NCBI RefSeq assembly: GCF_004118265.1
Contig: NZ_SDHW01000007.1
Coordinates: 62,001 to 126,000, forward strand
Direction of reading: 5' to 3'
DNA from: Lacibacter luteus
GTDB taxonomy: Bacteria > Bacteroidota > Bacteroidia > Chitinophagales > Chitinophagaceae
DNA length: 64,000 nucleotides
A model generated the notes under the pieces. That model searched no databases and had not been told where the DNA came from. It saw nothing but the letters and a program-made list of their open reading frames with translations. The translations under genes were made by a program, and so were the position numbers. Positions within the stretch are counted from its first letter, which is position 1; every line of letters begins with the position of its first letter. Positions 35,873-45,017 of the stretch are shown piece by piece.

Positions 35873-36985
35873 GTGAACCACGGAGACACAAAGACACAGA
35901 GATACACGACGTGTTTATTGCTATCTCTCTGTGTGCTCTGTGCCTCTGTGGTTAAATCACAAGTATCGCAAGAGATAATGCAGAAAGTGTATGAAGAAGT
36001 AAAAACGCCTTTCAAATATGGTCTTGTTGTTACACCTGAAACCAGCAATAAAAAGATCGATTGCCCTTCTGTATTCCGAAAAGGCAACAGTTGGTACATG
36101 ACCTATATCCAGTTTGATGGACGAGGGTATGAAACATGGATCGCAAAAAGTAAAGACCTGCTGCAATGGACAACACTCGGCAAGCTCATGGGTTTTTCTG
36201 ATACCACCGATTGGGATAATAATCAGAAAGCAGGTTATATCTCTTTGCAGAATACCAAGTGGGGCGGCAACTATAAACTGGAAAAATATCAACGCAAATA
36301 CTGGATGAGTTATATCGGTGGAAAGGATCGTGGTTACGAATCCGGTCCGTTGGCTATCGGTATCGCCAACACGGCAAACGATCTAACCAAGCCACATGAA
36401 TGGAATCGTTTATCAAAACCTGTGTTAAGTTCAACCGATGCAGATGTGCGTTGGTGGGAAAACCGCAAGCTGTACAAGAGCACAGTCATTCGTGATAAAA
36501 ACAAAACACTCGGCAGCGAGTTCATTATGTACTACAATGCCAATGGCGACAGCAGCGGCAACAAACCCAAATGGCGCTGGTTCGAACGTATAGGCATGGC
36601 CGTTAGCGATGATATGGTTAACTGGAAACGTTACCATGCCGATCCGGTAATGGAACATGGAGTGGGTATTACCGGCGATGCGGTGCTGCAAAAGATCAAC
36701 GGTGTGTGGGTGATGTTTTATTTCGGTGCTTTCTGGGAAACAAGAAAGAACGAAACCTTTAACCGTTTTGCCTGCAGTTACGATCTCGTCAACTGGACGG
36801 ATTGGAAAGGAGAGGATCTCATCAAATCGTCCGAACCTTACGATGCCAAGTATGCGCACAAGAGTTTTGTGGTGAAATGGAAGGGCGTTGTTTATCATTT
36901 CTATTGCGCCGTTGATAAGAATGATAACCGGGGAATTGCTGTGGCTACCTCAGTTGACAAAGGAAAGAGTAACCTGAATTTTTGA
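35873..36985 (+). CDS. GH43-like five-bladed beta-propeller glycosidase, exported, family uncertain
   Basis: The protein of about 370 residues shows repeated propeller-blade segments such as NSWYMTYIQFDGRGYETWIA, YWMSYIGGKDRGYESGPLAI, RIGMAVSDDMVNWKRY and NGVWVMFYFGAFWE. Blade starts of this kind (W/Y-hydrophobic followed by S.D...W) are typical of GH43/GH32/GH68/GH117-type propellers. Candidate acidic active-site residues include Asp in KKIDCPSV and Asp in GITGDAV, but I cannot assign a triad with certainty. GTG 35873, after GGAAG, is preferred: it gives signal peptide MNHGDTKTQRYTTCLLLSLC...SVVKSQ. An ATG at 35822 gives a longer protein overlapping the GH2 gene by 47 bases. Likely target: terminal arabinose, galactose or similar on pectin side chains (inferred). 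Confidence 0.72.
   Translation: MNHGDTKTQRYTTCLLLSLCVLCASVVKSQVSQEIMQKVYEEVKTPFKYGLVVTPETSNKKIDCPSVFRKGNSWYMTYIQFDGRGYETWIAKSKDLLQWTTLGKLMGFSDTTDWDNNQKAGYISLQNTKWGGNYKLEKYQRKYWMSYIGGKDRGYESGPLAIGIANTANDLTKPHEWNRLSKPVLSSTDADVRWWENRKLYKSTVIRDKNKTLGSEFIMYYNANGDSSGNKPKWRWFERIGMAVSDDMVNWKRYHADPVMEHGVGITGDAVLQKINGVWVMFYFGAFWETRKNETFNRFACSYDLVNWTDWKGEDLIKSSEPYDAKYAHKSFVVKWKGVVYHFYCAVDKNDNRGIAVATSVDKGKSNLNF
35875..35953 (+). repeat. gaaccac...gtggtt repeat encoding the signal peptide of the propeller enzyme
   Basis: This 79-bp copy lies from the second codon of the gene. Its right arm gives LLLSLCVLCASVV, and the signal peptidase site KSQ follows. Confidence 0.85.
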
Positions 36986-36988
36986 TAT

Positions 36989-37062
36989 TTTCACGCAAAG
37001 CTGCAAAGGAGCAAAGAAGATTACGCAACTTTGCGTCTTATATCCTTAGCGCCTTTGCGTGA
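36989..37062 (+). repeat. Intergenic inverted repeat, tttcacgcaaag...ctttgcgtga family
   Basis: This 74-bp element fills the gap between the propeller gene and the GH106 gene. It has the same arms as 28924-28995. T-runs follow the right arm, so it could also slow transcription, but genes continue in the same direction. Confidence 0.85.
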
Positions 37063-37074
37063 TTTTTTTATATA

Positions 37075-40000
37075 ATGAAGAGATTTTGTACATATTGCTT
37101 GTCGGTTGCTTGTTTGCTTGTTTTAGTAAACAATGTTTCAGCGCAACAAAAAGCGACGAATAACATTGAAAACGCATTTCTCAATCCGCCTCAATCAGCC
37201 AAGCCCTGGGTATTCTGGTACTGGATGCATGCGGCCGTTTCTAAAGAAGGTATTACTGCCGATCTGGAAGCAATGAAAGAAGTGGGCATCGGTGGTGCCT
37301 ATCTCATGCCCATCAAGGATACGGTTTCAAAAATTCCTTTTCAACCAACTGCACGACAATTATCTCCCGAATGGTGGAATCTTGTTTCGTTCGCCATGCA
37401 GGAAGCAAAGCGTTTGGGTTTACAGTTAGGCATGCACGTGAGTGATGGTTTTGCATTGGCCGGTGGTCCGTGGATCACACCTGAACTTTCCATGCAAAAA
37501 CTGGTATGGACGAAAACCTATGTAGCAGATGGCAGTACGGAGAAGATCAATCTTGCAATGCCCGACGCTACACAGGATTATTATAAAGACATTGCGGTGT
37601 ATGCTTATCCTGCCAACAGCAGCAATGCATTCAGCGAAGTGGTATCGGTACCAACTGTTTCAACCAGTAATTTCGTTCGTGCAAGTTTTTTGGCCTATAA
37701 ACAAACGGGCAATAATTCTACTTCCTTTAAAAGTGATTCGTCTTGCTGGATCCAGTACAAATATCCAAAGCCATTTACCTGTCGTTCCATTGTTGTGCGT
37801 ACAGGTGGCAATAGTTACCAAGCCTTGCGCTTAATTGTACAAAGCAGCAATGATGGCGAAAATTTTACAACCGTTACACGGTTCGATGCACCACGACATG
37901 GCTGGCAGGATGCTGATGAAGATGTTACATTCGCCATTCCTGCTACTACGGCGAAATATTTCCGCTTTGTGTATGATAAAGAGGGAACAGAGCCGGGCTC
38001 TGAAGATCTGGATGCAGCCAAATGGAAACCATCGTTGAAAGTGGTCGGTATATTTTTAAGTGATGAACCATCCATTCATCAATACGAATCGAAGAATGGT
38101 TCGGTATGGCGCATCAGCAATGCTACAACCAATGAACAGATTCCTCTTTCTTCTGCCATTCCGCTCAAACGCATCATCAACTTAACTGGCAAGATGGATG
38201 CTGATGGTAATCTTGATTGGAAAGCACCTGCAGGTAATTGGGTGATTGTTCGTATTGGTCACACTTCAACAGGTCATACAAATTATACAGGTGGAGCAGG
38301 TTTAGGTTTGGAGTGCGATAAGTTCAATACTGCTGCAGTAAAACTGCAATTCGATAATTGGTTTGGAAAAGCATTTAAACAAAATACTGCGTTAGCAAAA
38401 GAAGTGCTCAAAGTATTTCATGTTGATAGTTGGGAGTGTGGCAGCCAGAACTGGGGCGCCAACTTTGCAAATGAGTTTAAGAAAAGAAGAGGATATGATC
38501 TGATGCCTTACTTACTTGTAATGGCGGGCATACCGGTGGAGAGTGCCGATAAATCGGAAAAGATATTGCATGATGTACGTGAAACGATTGCAGAGCTGGT
38601 GAATGATGTGTTTTATACCACGTTAAAAAAAGAAGCAAATGCATTAGGGACGAAGATGAGTGCTGAAGCCATTGCACCAACAATGGTGAGTGATGGGTTA
38701 CTGCATTACAAACATGCTGATCTGCCGATGGGTGAATTTTGGTTGAACAGTCCAACACATGATAAACCAAATGATATGCATGATGCCATTAGCGGTGCAC
38801 ATATCTATGGCAAGAAAATTATCCTGGCCGAATCGTTTACAACTGTGCGTATGGATTGGAGCGAACATCCCGGCAGTTTAAAAATTGTTGGCGATCGAAA
38901 TTTTGCATTGGGCATTAATAAAATGAGTCTGCATGTATTTGCACACAATCCATTTCTTAATAAAAAGCCCGGTGTAACGCTCGATGGTGTGGGCTTGTAT
39001 TTTCAGCGTGATCAAACATGGTTCAAACAAAGTAAAGCATGGATCGACTATTTAACACGATGCCAGGCCTTGTTGCAAATGGGTGATCCTGTTGTGGATG
39101 TGGCTGTATTTACAGGTGAAGAAATTCCACGCCGCTCCGTATTGCCTGATCGTTTGGTAAATACCTTGCCCGGCATTTTTGGAAAAGAAAAAGTAGAAGC
39201 AGAAAAGAAGAGATTAGAAAATAAAGGTCAGCCATTGCGACAAATACCTGATGGTGTAACACATTCAGCAAACATGGCTGATCCCGAAGACTGGATCGAT
39301 CCGTTGAATGGTTATACCTATGATTCGTTTAATCCTGATGCATTGATGATGATGCAGGTGAAGAATGGAAGAGTGGTATTACCGGGCGGAGCAAGCTATG
39401 GCGTGTTGGTGATACCGGGGAAAATGCTGATGAATCCCAACCCAACGATGAGTATTGCTGTGCAAAAGAAATTGCAACAACTCGCAAATGCGGGAGCAAA
39501 GATTATTATCGATGAGCAATGGATAAAGTTATTTGCCAAGAATAAGAATGTAGTGGCTGCGCCATATATGGAAAGTACGTTTGAAAAGTTGGGCGTGAAG
39601 AAGGATGTGGAAGTAATTAAGGGAAGAAATGAAATTGCGTGGACGCATCGGAAAACTGCTGATGCTGATATTTATTTCATCAGCAATCAAAGCGATAGTA
39701 GTATAAGGCCAGAATTTTTACTTCGTACGCAATATTTAGAAGTTGAAGCGTTGAATCCTGTTACCGGAAATTTATTTAAGGATTTTTTTTATAAAAAGAA
39801 TAGTAACAATCTTTGGATACGTGCTGCTCTTTTTCCCGGTGAGTCAGTATTTTTTATATGTAAAGAAAAAGCATCAGTGCAAAGCTTAAGTAATTCAAAG
39901 ATTAAACAATATTATTCATTTGGTCACAATGATTGGGTGTTGAAATTTGATACTTCTGCGGGAGGCCCGAAAGCTTCGGTATATTTTCCGAAATTGAAAA

Positions 40001-40395
40001 GTTGGTCGGAGGGAGACAGTAGTATTCGTTATTATTCAGGTTCGGTGGTTTACAGCAAAGTTGTTGAAGTTACATCTCTGAATGGGCTTCCGCCCAGTGA
40101 AGTTTCGTTAAAGCTTTCTTCTGTATACAATATTGCCACGGTAAAAGTAAACGGTGTTGATTGCGGAACCGTCTGGGTTCAACCTTACTCTGTTGATATA
40201 ACCAAGGCAATTAAGGAAGGCGCTAACATTATTGAAATTATTGTGAGTAATACCTGGCATAATCGTTTAATCGGTGATCAGCTGTTGCCAGAAGCAAAAC
40301 GTATTACATGGACAACAGCACCGTTCAGGTTAAAAGATAAAACGCTGTTGCCTGCAGGTATTGTAGGTGAAGTGCAATTGACTGTTGGATATTAG
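37075..40395 (+). CDS. GH106-like alpha-L-rhamnosidase, exported
   Basis: The 1106-residue protein has a signal peptide ending VSAQQ and the GH106 start pattern PWVFWYWMHAAVSKEGITAD with LEAMKEVGIGGAYLMPI. The catalytic barrel includes FHVDSWECGSQNW and the region with HGDxPGSLKIV-like context (SEHPGSLKIVGDRNFA). C-terminal beta-sandwich domains end with VKVNGVDCGTVWVQPY. GH106 members remove alpha-L-rhamnose from rhamnogalacturonan I and II side chains. Together with the GH78 and GH105-like proteins, it is the strongest pointer to a rhamnose-rich pectin substrate. It follows a repeat by 12 bp. Confidence 0.9.
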   Translation: MKRFCTYCLSVACLLVLVNNVSAQQKATNNIENAFLNPPQSAKPWVFWYWMHAAVSKEGITADLEAMKEVGIGGAYLMPIKDTVSKIPFQPTARQLSPEWWNLVSFAMQEAKRLGLQLGMHVSDGFALAGGPWITPELSMQKLVWTKTYVADGSTEKINLAMPDATQDYYKDIAVYAYPANSSNAFSEVVSVPTVSTSNFVRASFLAYKQTGNNSTSFKSDSSCWIQYKYPKPFTCRSIVVRTGGNSYQALRLIVQSSNDGENFTTVTRFDAPRHGWQDADEDVTFAIPATTAKYFRFVYDKEGTEPGSEDLDAAKWKPSLKVVGIFLSDEPSIHQYESKNGSVWRISNATTNEQIPLSSAIPLKRIINLTGKMDADGNLDWKAPAGNWVIVRIGHTSTGHTNYTGGAGLGLECDKFNTAAVKLQFDNWFGKAFKQNTALAKEVLKVFHVDSWECGSQNWGANFANEFKKRRGYDLMPYLLVMAGIPVESADKSEKILHDVRETIAELVNDVFYTTLKKEANALGTKMSAEAIAPTMVSDGLLHYKHADLPMGEFWLNSPTHDKPNDMHDAISGAHIYGKKIILAESFTTVRMDWSEHPGSLKIVGDRNFALGINKMSLHVFAHNPFLNKKPGVTLDGVGLYFQRDQTWFKQSKAWIDYLTRCQALLQMGDPVVDVAVFTGEEIPRRSVLPDRLVNTLPGIFGKEKVEAEKKRLENKGQPLRQIPDGVTHSANMADPEDWIDPLNGYTYDSFNPDALMMMQVKNGRVVLPGGASYGVLVIPGKMLMNPNPTMSIAVQKKLQQLANAGAKIIIDEQWIKLFAKNKNVVAAPYMESTFEKLGVKKDVEVIKGRNEIAWTHRKTADADIYFISNQSDSSIRPEFLLRTQYLEVEALNPVTGNLFKDFFYKKNSNNLWIRAALFPGESVFFICKEKASVQSLSNSKIKQYYSFGHNDWVLKFDTSAGGPKASVYFPKLKSWSEGDSSIRYYSGSVVYSKVVEVTSLNGLPPSEVSLKLSSVYNIATVKVNGVDCGTVWVQPYSVDITKAIKEGANIIEIIVSNTWHNRLIGDQLLPEAKRITWTTAPFRLKDKTLLPAGIVGEVQLTVGY

Positions 40396-40414
40396 TCAAA
40401 CGCCGACAAGTATA

Positions 40415-40430
40415 CTGAGCGAAGTCGAAG
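40415..40430 (+). repeat. ctgagcgaagtcgaag dispersed repeat
   Basis: This 16-base motif recurs, with one change, at 53752-53767 (ctgagcgtagtcgaag). It is a dispersed intergenic motif often seen in Bacteroidota. Confidence 0.7.
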
Positions 40431-40453
40431 TAGCCATGAAATAAAATAATTCA

Positions 40454-42739
40454 ATGAAGTATTTCTTCCTTTTCTTTTTTTTTGTAATTGCTTTTTCTGT
40501 TTCCGCCCAACAGAATTATGATATTGTATGGACTTCACAAAGCAACAATGCATCAGCATCCATGCCCTGCGGTGGCGGAGATATCGGTATGAATGTTTGG
40601 GTGGAAAAAGGAGATTTGTTCATCTACGTTGCACGCAGCGGCAACTTTGATGAGAACAATGCCTTGATGAAGACAGGAAGAATAAGAATGAAACTTTCTC
40701 CCAATCCATTTACCGGGACAAACTTCAAACAACAATTGCATCTACGGCAAGGTTATGTTGCCGTGCAAGGAGAAAACAACGGCATTAAAACTGAAATAAA
40801 AATATGGGTCGATGTGTTTAATCCCGTTGCACATATTGAAGTAAGCAGCGACAAAAAAATAAACGTTGAAACTTCATACGAAAGCTGGCGTTACCGTGAT
40901 CGTGTAATCACCAACAGAGAAAATTGGGGCAACTCCTGGAAGTGGGGAGCACCAAAGAATAATGTGTACAAGAAAGATGTGATTGACTATTCCGGCAATG
41001 CTGTGTTGTTTTATCATCATAACAGCAGTGAAACCATTTTTGATGCGGTGGTCAAACAGCAGGGAATGGAATCGGTGAAAGAACAACTGTACAACCCTCT
41101 CAAACAATTGGCATTCGGAGGTTTTTTCAGCGGAAAGAATTTTATAGCTACAGGAACAGATACTGGTTCCTATGCGAATACTGATTTCAAAGCATGGAAA
41201 TTAAAAAGCAAGTCGGCGGCAAAGCAACATGCGCTGCAATTAGCTCTGCACAATGCACAGGTAAATGATATTGCTGAATGGAAACAATCACTTGATTCGT
41301 TGCAGCAAAAAGTAAAAGCAGATAAAACTGCTTTTCAAAAAACACAACAATGGTGGAAGCAATTCTGGAGCAGAAGTTTTATTGAAATTGATCCGGCAAA
41401 AAAAGAGTTACGTTCATGGGAAGTGGGCCGTAATTATCAACTCTTCCGTTACATGCTTGCCTTGAATGTAAAAGGAGCATGGCCCACAAAATTCAACGGA
41501 GGATTGTTAACGGTTGATCCCATTTATACTGATACGATCAATAAAGGATTGACTCCCGATTATCGCAACTGGGGAGGCGGTTTGCACACGGCACAAAATC
41601 AACGCCTGGTTTATTTTCCTATGATCAAAGCAGGTGACTGGGATATGTTACAACCGCAACTCAATTTTTATTTGCGCCTGCAAAAAAATGCTGAGTTAAG
41701 AACAAAAGTCTATTGGAATCATGCAGGGGCATGTTTTACCGAGCAGATGGAGAATTTTGGTCTGCCCAACTTTGCAGAGTACGGCACCAAACGCCCTGAT
41801 TATTTTGATAAAGGTGTGGAGTACAATGCATGGCTCGAATACGAATGGGATACGGTGTTTGAATTTTGTTTGATGATGTTGCAGGAAGCTGAATACACAG
41901 GCAAAGACATCAGCGATAAAATTCCGTTCATCATCAGTTGTCTGCAGTTTTTTGATGAGCATTATCAATTACTCGCCAAACAAAGAGGAGCGAAAACATT
42001 CGATGGAAATGGCCATTTGGTGTTGTTTCCCGGCAGTGCAGCCGAAACATTTAAGATGGCGAACAATTCGGTAACAACAGTTGCTGCCATGCAAACCATC
42101 ATCAAACAATTGCTTTCAACAAATTTATCGGCAGAACAAAAGCAATATGTTGAACTGTTACAAAAGCGTGTTCCCCCATTAAGCTACCAGCAATTCAATG
42201 CTCACACAACCATTGCTCCCGCAAAAACATGGGAGCGTATCAACAATGTTGAATCACCACAATTATATCCTGTGTTTCCGTGGGGAATCTTTGGTGTTGG
42301 TAAACCGGGTTTAGATATAGCATTGAACACATGGCATTACGATACGTCAGTCATTAAATTCCGCAGCCATATTGGCTGGAAGCAGGATAATATTTTTGCT
42401 GCACGGTTAGGCCTAACCGAAGAAGCATGGCGCTTAACCTCTCTCAAACTGCAAAACAGTGAACGTCGTTTCCCGGCTTTCTGGGGACCGGGTTTTGATT
42501 GGGTGCCCGATCATAACTGGGGCGGTAGTGGTATGATCGGTCTGCAGGAAATGCTGTTGCAAACCGATGGACAACGCATGCTATTATTCCCTGCATGGCC
42601 AAAAGGAAAAGATGTGCATTTCAAATTACATGCACCAATGAATACAACTGTTGAAGCAGAGTTGAAAGATGGGAAGCTGGTAAAGTTAATCGTGTTGCCG
42701 GAGGAGAGGAAGAAGGATGTGGAGATGATGTTGAAGTAA
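40454..42739 (+). CDS. DUF5703/GH95-like exported protein
   Basis: The 761-residue protein has a signal peptide ending VSAQQ. It begins its mature region with IVWTSQSNNASASMPCGGGDIGMNVWVE, the pattern of DUF5703 and of the GH95 N-terminal super-sandwich, in which the enzyme starts with a W..P.GNG-like segment. The middle (about 300-600) is alpha-helical and compatible with an (alpha/alpha)6 barrel: FRYMLALNVKGAWPTKFNGG, MQLNFYLRLQKN-like repeats and AGACFTEQMENFGLPNFAEY. The end, LLFPAWPKGKDVHFKLHAP, resembles the C-terminal GH95 domain. GH95 proteins cleave fucosyl or galactosyl residues; this protein's activity is unknown. It ends one base before the convergent gene at 42741. Confidence 0.78.
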   Translation: MKYFFLFFFFVIAFSVSAQQNYDIVWTSQSNNASASMPCGGGDIGMNVWVEKGDLFIYVARSGNFDENNALMKTGRIRMKLSPNPFTGTNFKQQLHLRQGYVAVQGENNGIKTEIKIWVDVFNPVAHIEVSSDKKINVETSYESWRYRDRVITNRENWGNSWKWGAPKNNVYKKDVIDYSGNAVLFYHHNSSETIFDAVVKQQGMESVKEQLYNPLKQLAFGGFFSGKNFIATGTDTGSYANTDFKAWKLKSKSAAKQHALQLALHNAQVNDIAEWKQSLDSLQQKVKADKTAFQKTQQWWKQFWSRSFIEIDPAKKELRSWEVGRNYQLFRYMLALNVKGAWPTKFNGGLLTVDPIYTDTINKGLTPDYRNWGGGLHTAQNQRLVYFPMIKAGDWDMLQPQLNFYLRLQKNAELRTKVYWNHAGACFTEQMENFGLPNFAEYGTKRPDYFDKGVEYNAWLEYEWDTVFEFCLMMLQEAEYTGKDISDKIPFIISCLQFFDEHYQLLAKQRGAKTFDGNGHLVLFPGSAAETFKMANNSVTTVAAMQTIIKQLLSTNLSAEQKQYVELLQKRVPPLSYQQFNAHTTIAPAKTWERINNVESPQLYPVFPWGIFGVGKPGLDIALNTWHYDTSVIKFRSHIGWKQDNIFAARLGLTEEAWRLTSLKLQNSERRFPAFWGPGFDWVPDHNWGGSGMIGLQEMLLQTDGQRMLLFPAWPKGKDVHFKLHAPMNTTVEAELKDGKLVKLIVLPEERKKDVEMMLK

Positions 42740-42740
42740 A

Positions 42741-43346
42741 TTAATTGATCTCTTTAAATGAAGTTAAGTTGACGAAAGTTTTCAAATCCCCTATTAGTTG
42801 CTTGAGTTTTGTACTGTTGTTATATTTCGTGTTAATACTTTTCTTGCCATCACTATATTCAGTAAAATCCAGGTTGTAAGAATCTATTCTCTTTTGGAAG
42901 GAATTTATGTTTGTTCGGAAAAATATATTGTAAAAACATGAATGACTCCGGGTAGAGGTTACTTCTATTGTGTATTTACGGCCTTTTTCTTTCTTGTACT
43001 CATAATAAACAGGAGACTTAATTTCTTCCTTGCTAATGATTTCTTTGTTAGTGAAATAGAAACTTAAAGGATTCTCATTACTAATTTGAATGGCTTTGTA
43101 ATCTTCACAATGTTCAAATTTTTGGATGAAGAAATTGCCATTTTTCTTCCATATTAAATAAAGAGAAGGGCTTTGATTACAACTATCGATAGAGTGGGCA
43201 AGATCATTGCAAGTAATGAAATACACCAAAAAACTATCAATATTGTTGACTCTTGTAAAGCTGTCGATTTTACTATCAATTTCTTGTGCTGAGGTGTTAA
43301 TGCACAGGCATGAGAAAAAAGTGGATAAAAGAAAAGCTACTTTCAT
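42741..43346 (-). CDS. Hypothetical exported protein, AT-rich
   Basis: The 201-residue protein has a signal peptide MKVAFLLSTFFSCLCINTSAQ. I recognise no domain. The mature part is Asn-, Ser-, Lys- and Ile-rich with several Cys, unlike its neighbours. The gene is noticeably more AT-rich than the flanking glycosidases, and it lies convergent to the DUF5703-like gene with a single base between the stop codons. It may be a recent acquisition or an orphan gene. Confidence 0.6.
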   Translation of the reverse strand: MKVAFLLSTFFSCLCINTSAQEIDSKIDSFTRVNNIDSFLVYFITCNDLAHSIDSCNQSPSLYLIWKKNGNFFIQKFEHCEDYKAIQISNENPLSFYFTNKEIISKEEIKSPVYYEYKKEKGRKYTIEVTSTRSHSCFYNIFFRTNINSFQKRIDSYNLDFTEYSDGKKSINTKYNNSTKLKQLIGDLKTFVNLTSFKEIN

Positions 43347-43422
43347 CTTTTGCTAGATGCTATAAATAAAGATTTCCATAAACATAAAATCATGCGAAAA
43401 ATCCGTGCCTCCGTGGCAATCA

Positions 43423-44856
43423 TCACCAATCATCACTTCTAAAACTACTCACCGGAAAACCTTCTACACTAAACAAATCACCGATCACAAAATCCTTAAA
43501 TGCATAACGTACCGCAACAGGCTCTTTTACATCAGGTGCTGAAACCACAATCGTTCCTCCACTGATCAACGCTTTTGCAGGACGGAAAATTTTATTGCTG
43601 CCTGCTACTTCAAACAATTGCAATGTTTTTCCATAAGCAGTTAAACCCATCGGTGCATTTGAAAATTTGATGGTAACGGTATTGCCGCTCACTGCCATTG
43701 ATTCAAACGCCGGACTTTCATAACCAAAACCTTTCAGTCCGTATGTTTTTGCCAATGCCATATAGGCCAAACGCTTGCTGCCGGTTGCTTTATCGGCCGG
43801 GTGTATATTGAACTCTTCAGCAATATCCATCAACACCGCCATGCCGCTGTTTGGAATTTTTGCAAGAGCTTTCCGTTGAGCATCACGCAGGTAAGCTGAG
43901 TTATTGTTGTTGATATTTACCGCTGCATAGTTATTATAATTATACGGAGCGATCTGGCAGAAATAAAACGGAAAATCACCTTGACCACTTTGTTCTCGTA
44001 TCTGTTTTACAAATGCAGGAAACAAGGTTTCGTATTGTTTTGGACGATCATTGTTGCTTTCACCCTGGTACCACAAACAACCTTTAATGGTATAACCTAG
44101 AAATGCACCCAACATTCCATTGTATAAAACAGTTGCGTCTTTGTTGCTAAGCTTTGTTGTATCGGTTGGAGAAGGTACTTTGATCTCAGGGAATGCTTTT
44201 AATGTTTCGGCATCCATAAATGCTTCAACAGGTGAGCCGCCATAACTGATGTTTACAATACCAATGGGTACGTTCAATCGTTTCTGTAAAATTTTTGCAA
44301 AGTAATAAGCCGTAGCACTGAAGTTGCTCACTGCTTCAGGCTCTGCTGCTTTCCAGGTAGAAGCTTTGGTTGTATCCTGCGCAGTACGTTGCACCGAACG
44401 GGGCACAGTGTACAAACGTATCTGATCATTTGTTGAATTAAAGATGGCATCATTGCCGGCAAGTATCGGCTGATCACGGTAACCTTTCATCGGCATTTCC
44501 ATATTGCTTTGTCCGCTGCAAAGCCATACTTCACCCAGCAATACATTCTTTAATGTAACAGCATCACCATCGCTGATGGTAATGGTATAAGGTCCGCCCG
44601 CCTGGATGGTTTTTACTTTCAATTTCCATTTTCCATTGGCGTCAGCTTTTGTATTGTAACTGACTTTGTTCCAGGATGTGCTCACTTTTACCGTGCTTCC
44701 GGCCTTGGCCCAACCCCAGATAGCCGCCTCGGTTTGTTGCTGCAGCACCATATTATCGCTAAAAAAATAAGGAAGTTTAATAGTAGCGTGGGCAATTGCT
44801 TGCTGAAAAACGAAGAGGATAGCAAGGGTAATAATGCGAAGCATATTTTTTTGCAT
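43423..44856 (-). CDS. Sialate O-acetylesterase-like (SASA family) SGNH esterase, exported
   Basis: The 477-residue protein has a signal peptide ending AIAHA. The N-terminal beta domain carries LPYFFSDNMVLQQQTEAAIWGWA. The SGNH core has WLCSGQSNMEMPM with the nucleophile Ser, GCLWYQGESNN, and the Asp/His pair at EEFNIHPADK. The family removes O-acetyl groups from sugars, often sialic acid or acetylated pectin and xylan. In this locus, deacetylating pectin side chains is more plausible than sialic acid use, since no sialidase is present. It is divergent from the AraC-type gene across 161 bp. Confidence 0.9.
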   Translation of the reverse strand: MQKNMLRIITLAILFVFQQAIAHATIKLPYFFSDNMVLQQQTEAAIWGWAKAGSTVKVSTSWNKVSYNTKADANGKWKLKVKTIQAGGPYTITISDGDAVTLKNVLLGEVWLCSGQSNMEMPMKGYRDQPILAGNDAIFNSTNDQIRLYTVPRSVQRTAQDTTKASTWKAAEPEAVSNFSATAYYFAKILQKRLNVPIGIVNISYGGSPVEAFMDAETLKAFPEIKVPSPTDTTKLSNKDATVLYNGMLGAFLGYTIKGCLWYQGESNNDRPKQYETLFPAFVKQIREQSGQGDFPFYFCQIAPYNYNNYAAVNINNNNSAYLRDAQRKALAKIPNSGMAVLMDIAEEFNIHPADKATGSKRLAYMALAKTYGLKGFGYESPAFESMAVSGNTVTIKFSNAPMGLTAYGKTLQLFEVAGSNKIFRPAKALISGGTIVVSAPDVKEPVAVRYAFKDFVIGDLFSVEGFPVSSFRSDDW

Positions 44857-45017
44857 GGCAACGATTGTTTTTAGGGAAACGAATGTACTGTTTTCGGCGG
44901 CTTATGCGTCATGTGCTTACACGACCGGATGTTTGTTTTTTATTGATTGATGGTTGGTTGTTGCAGCATTGTGTTTTTTAGTAATTTTCACGCCATATCC
45001 ATTTACTTGCTTGCAGT

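Noticed and set aside
43423-44856. Evidence of sialic acid use
   Set aside because: There is no sialidase, NanA/NanE/NanK set or sialic acid transporter signature; SASA esterases also act on plant polysaccharides.
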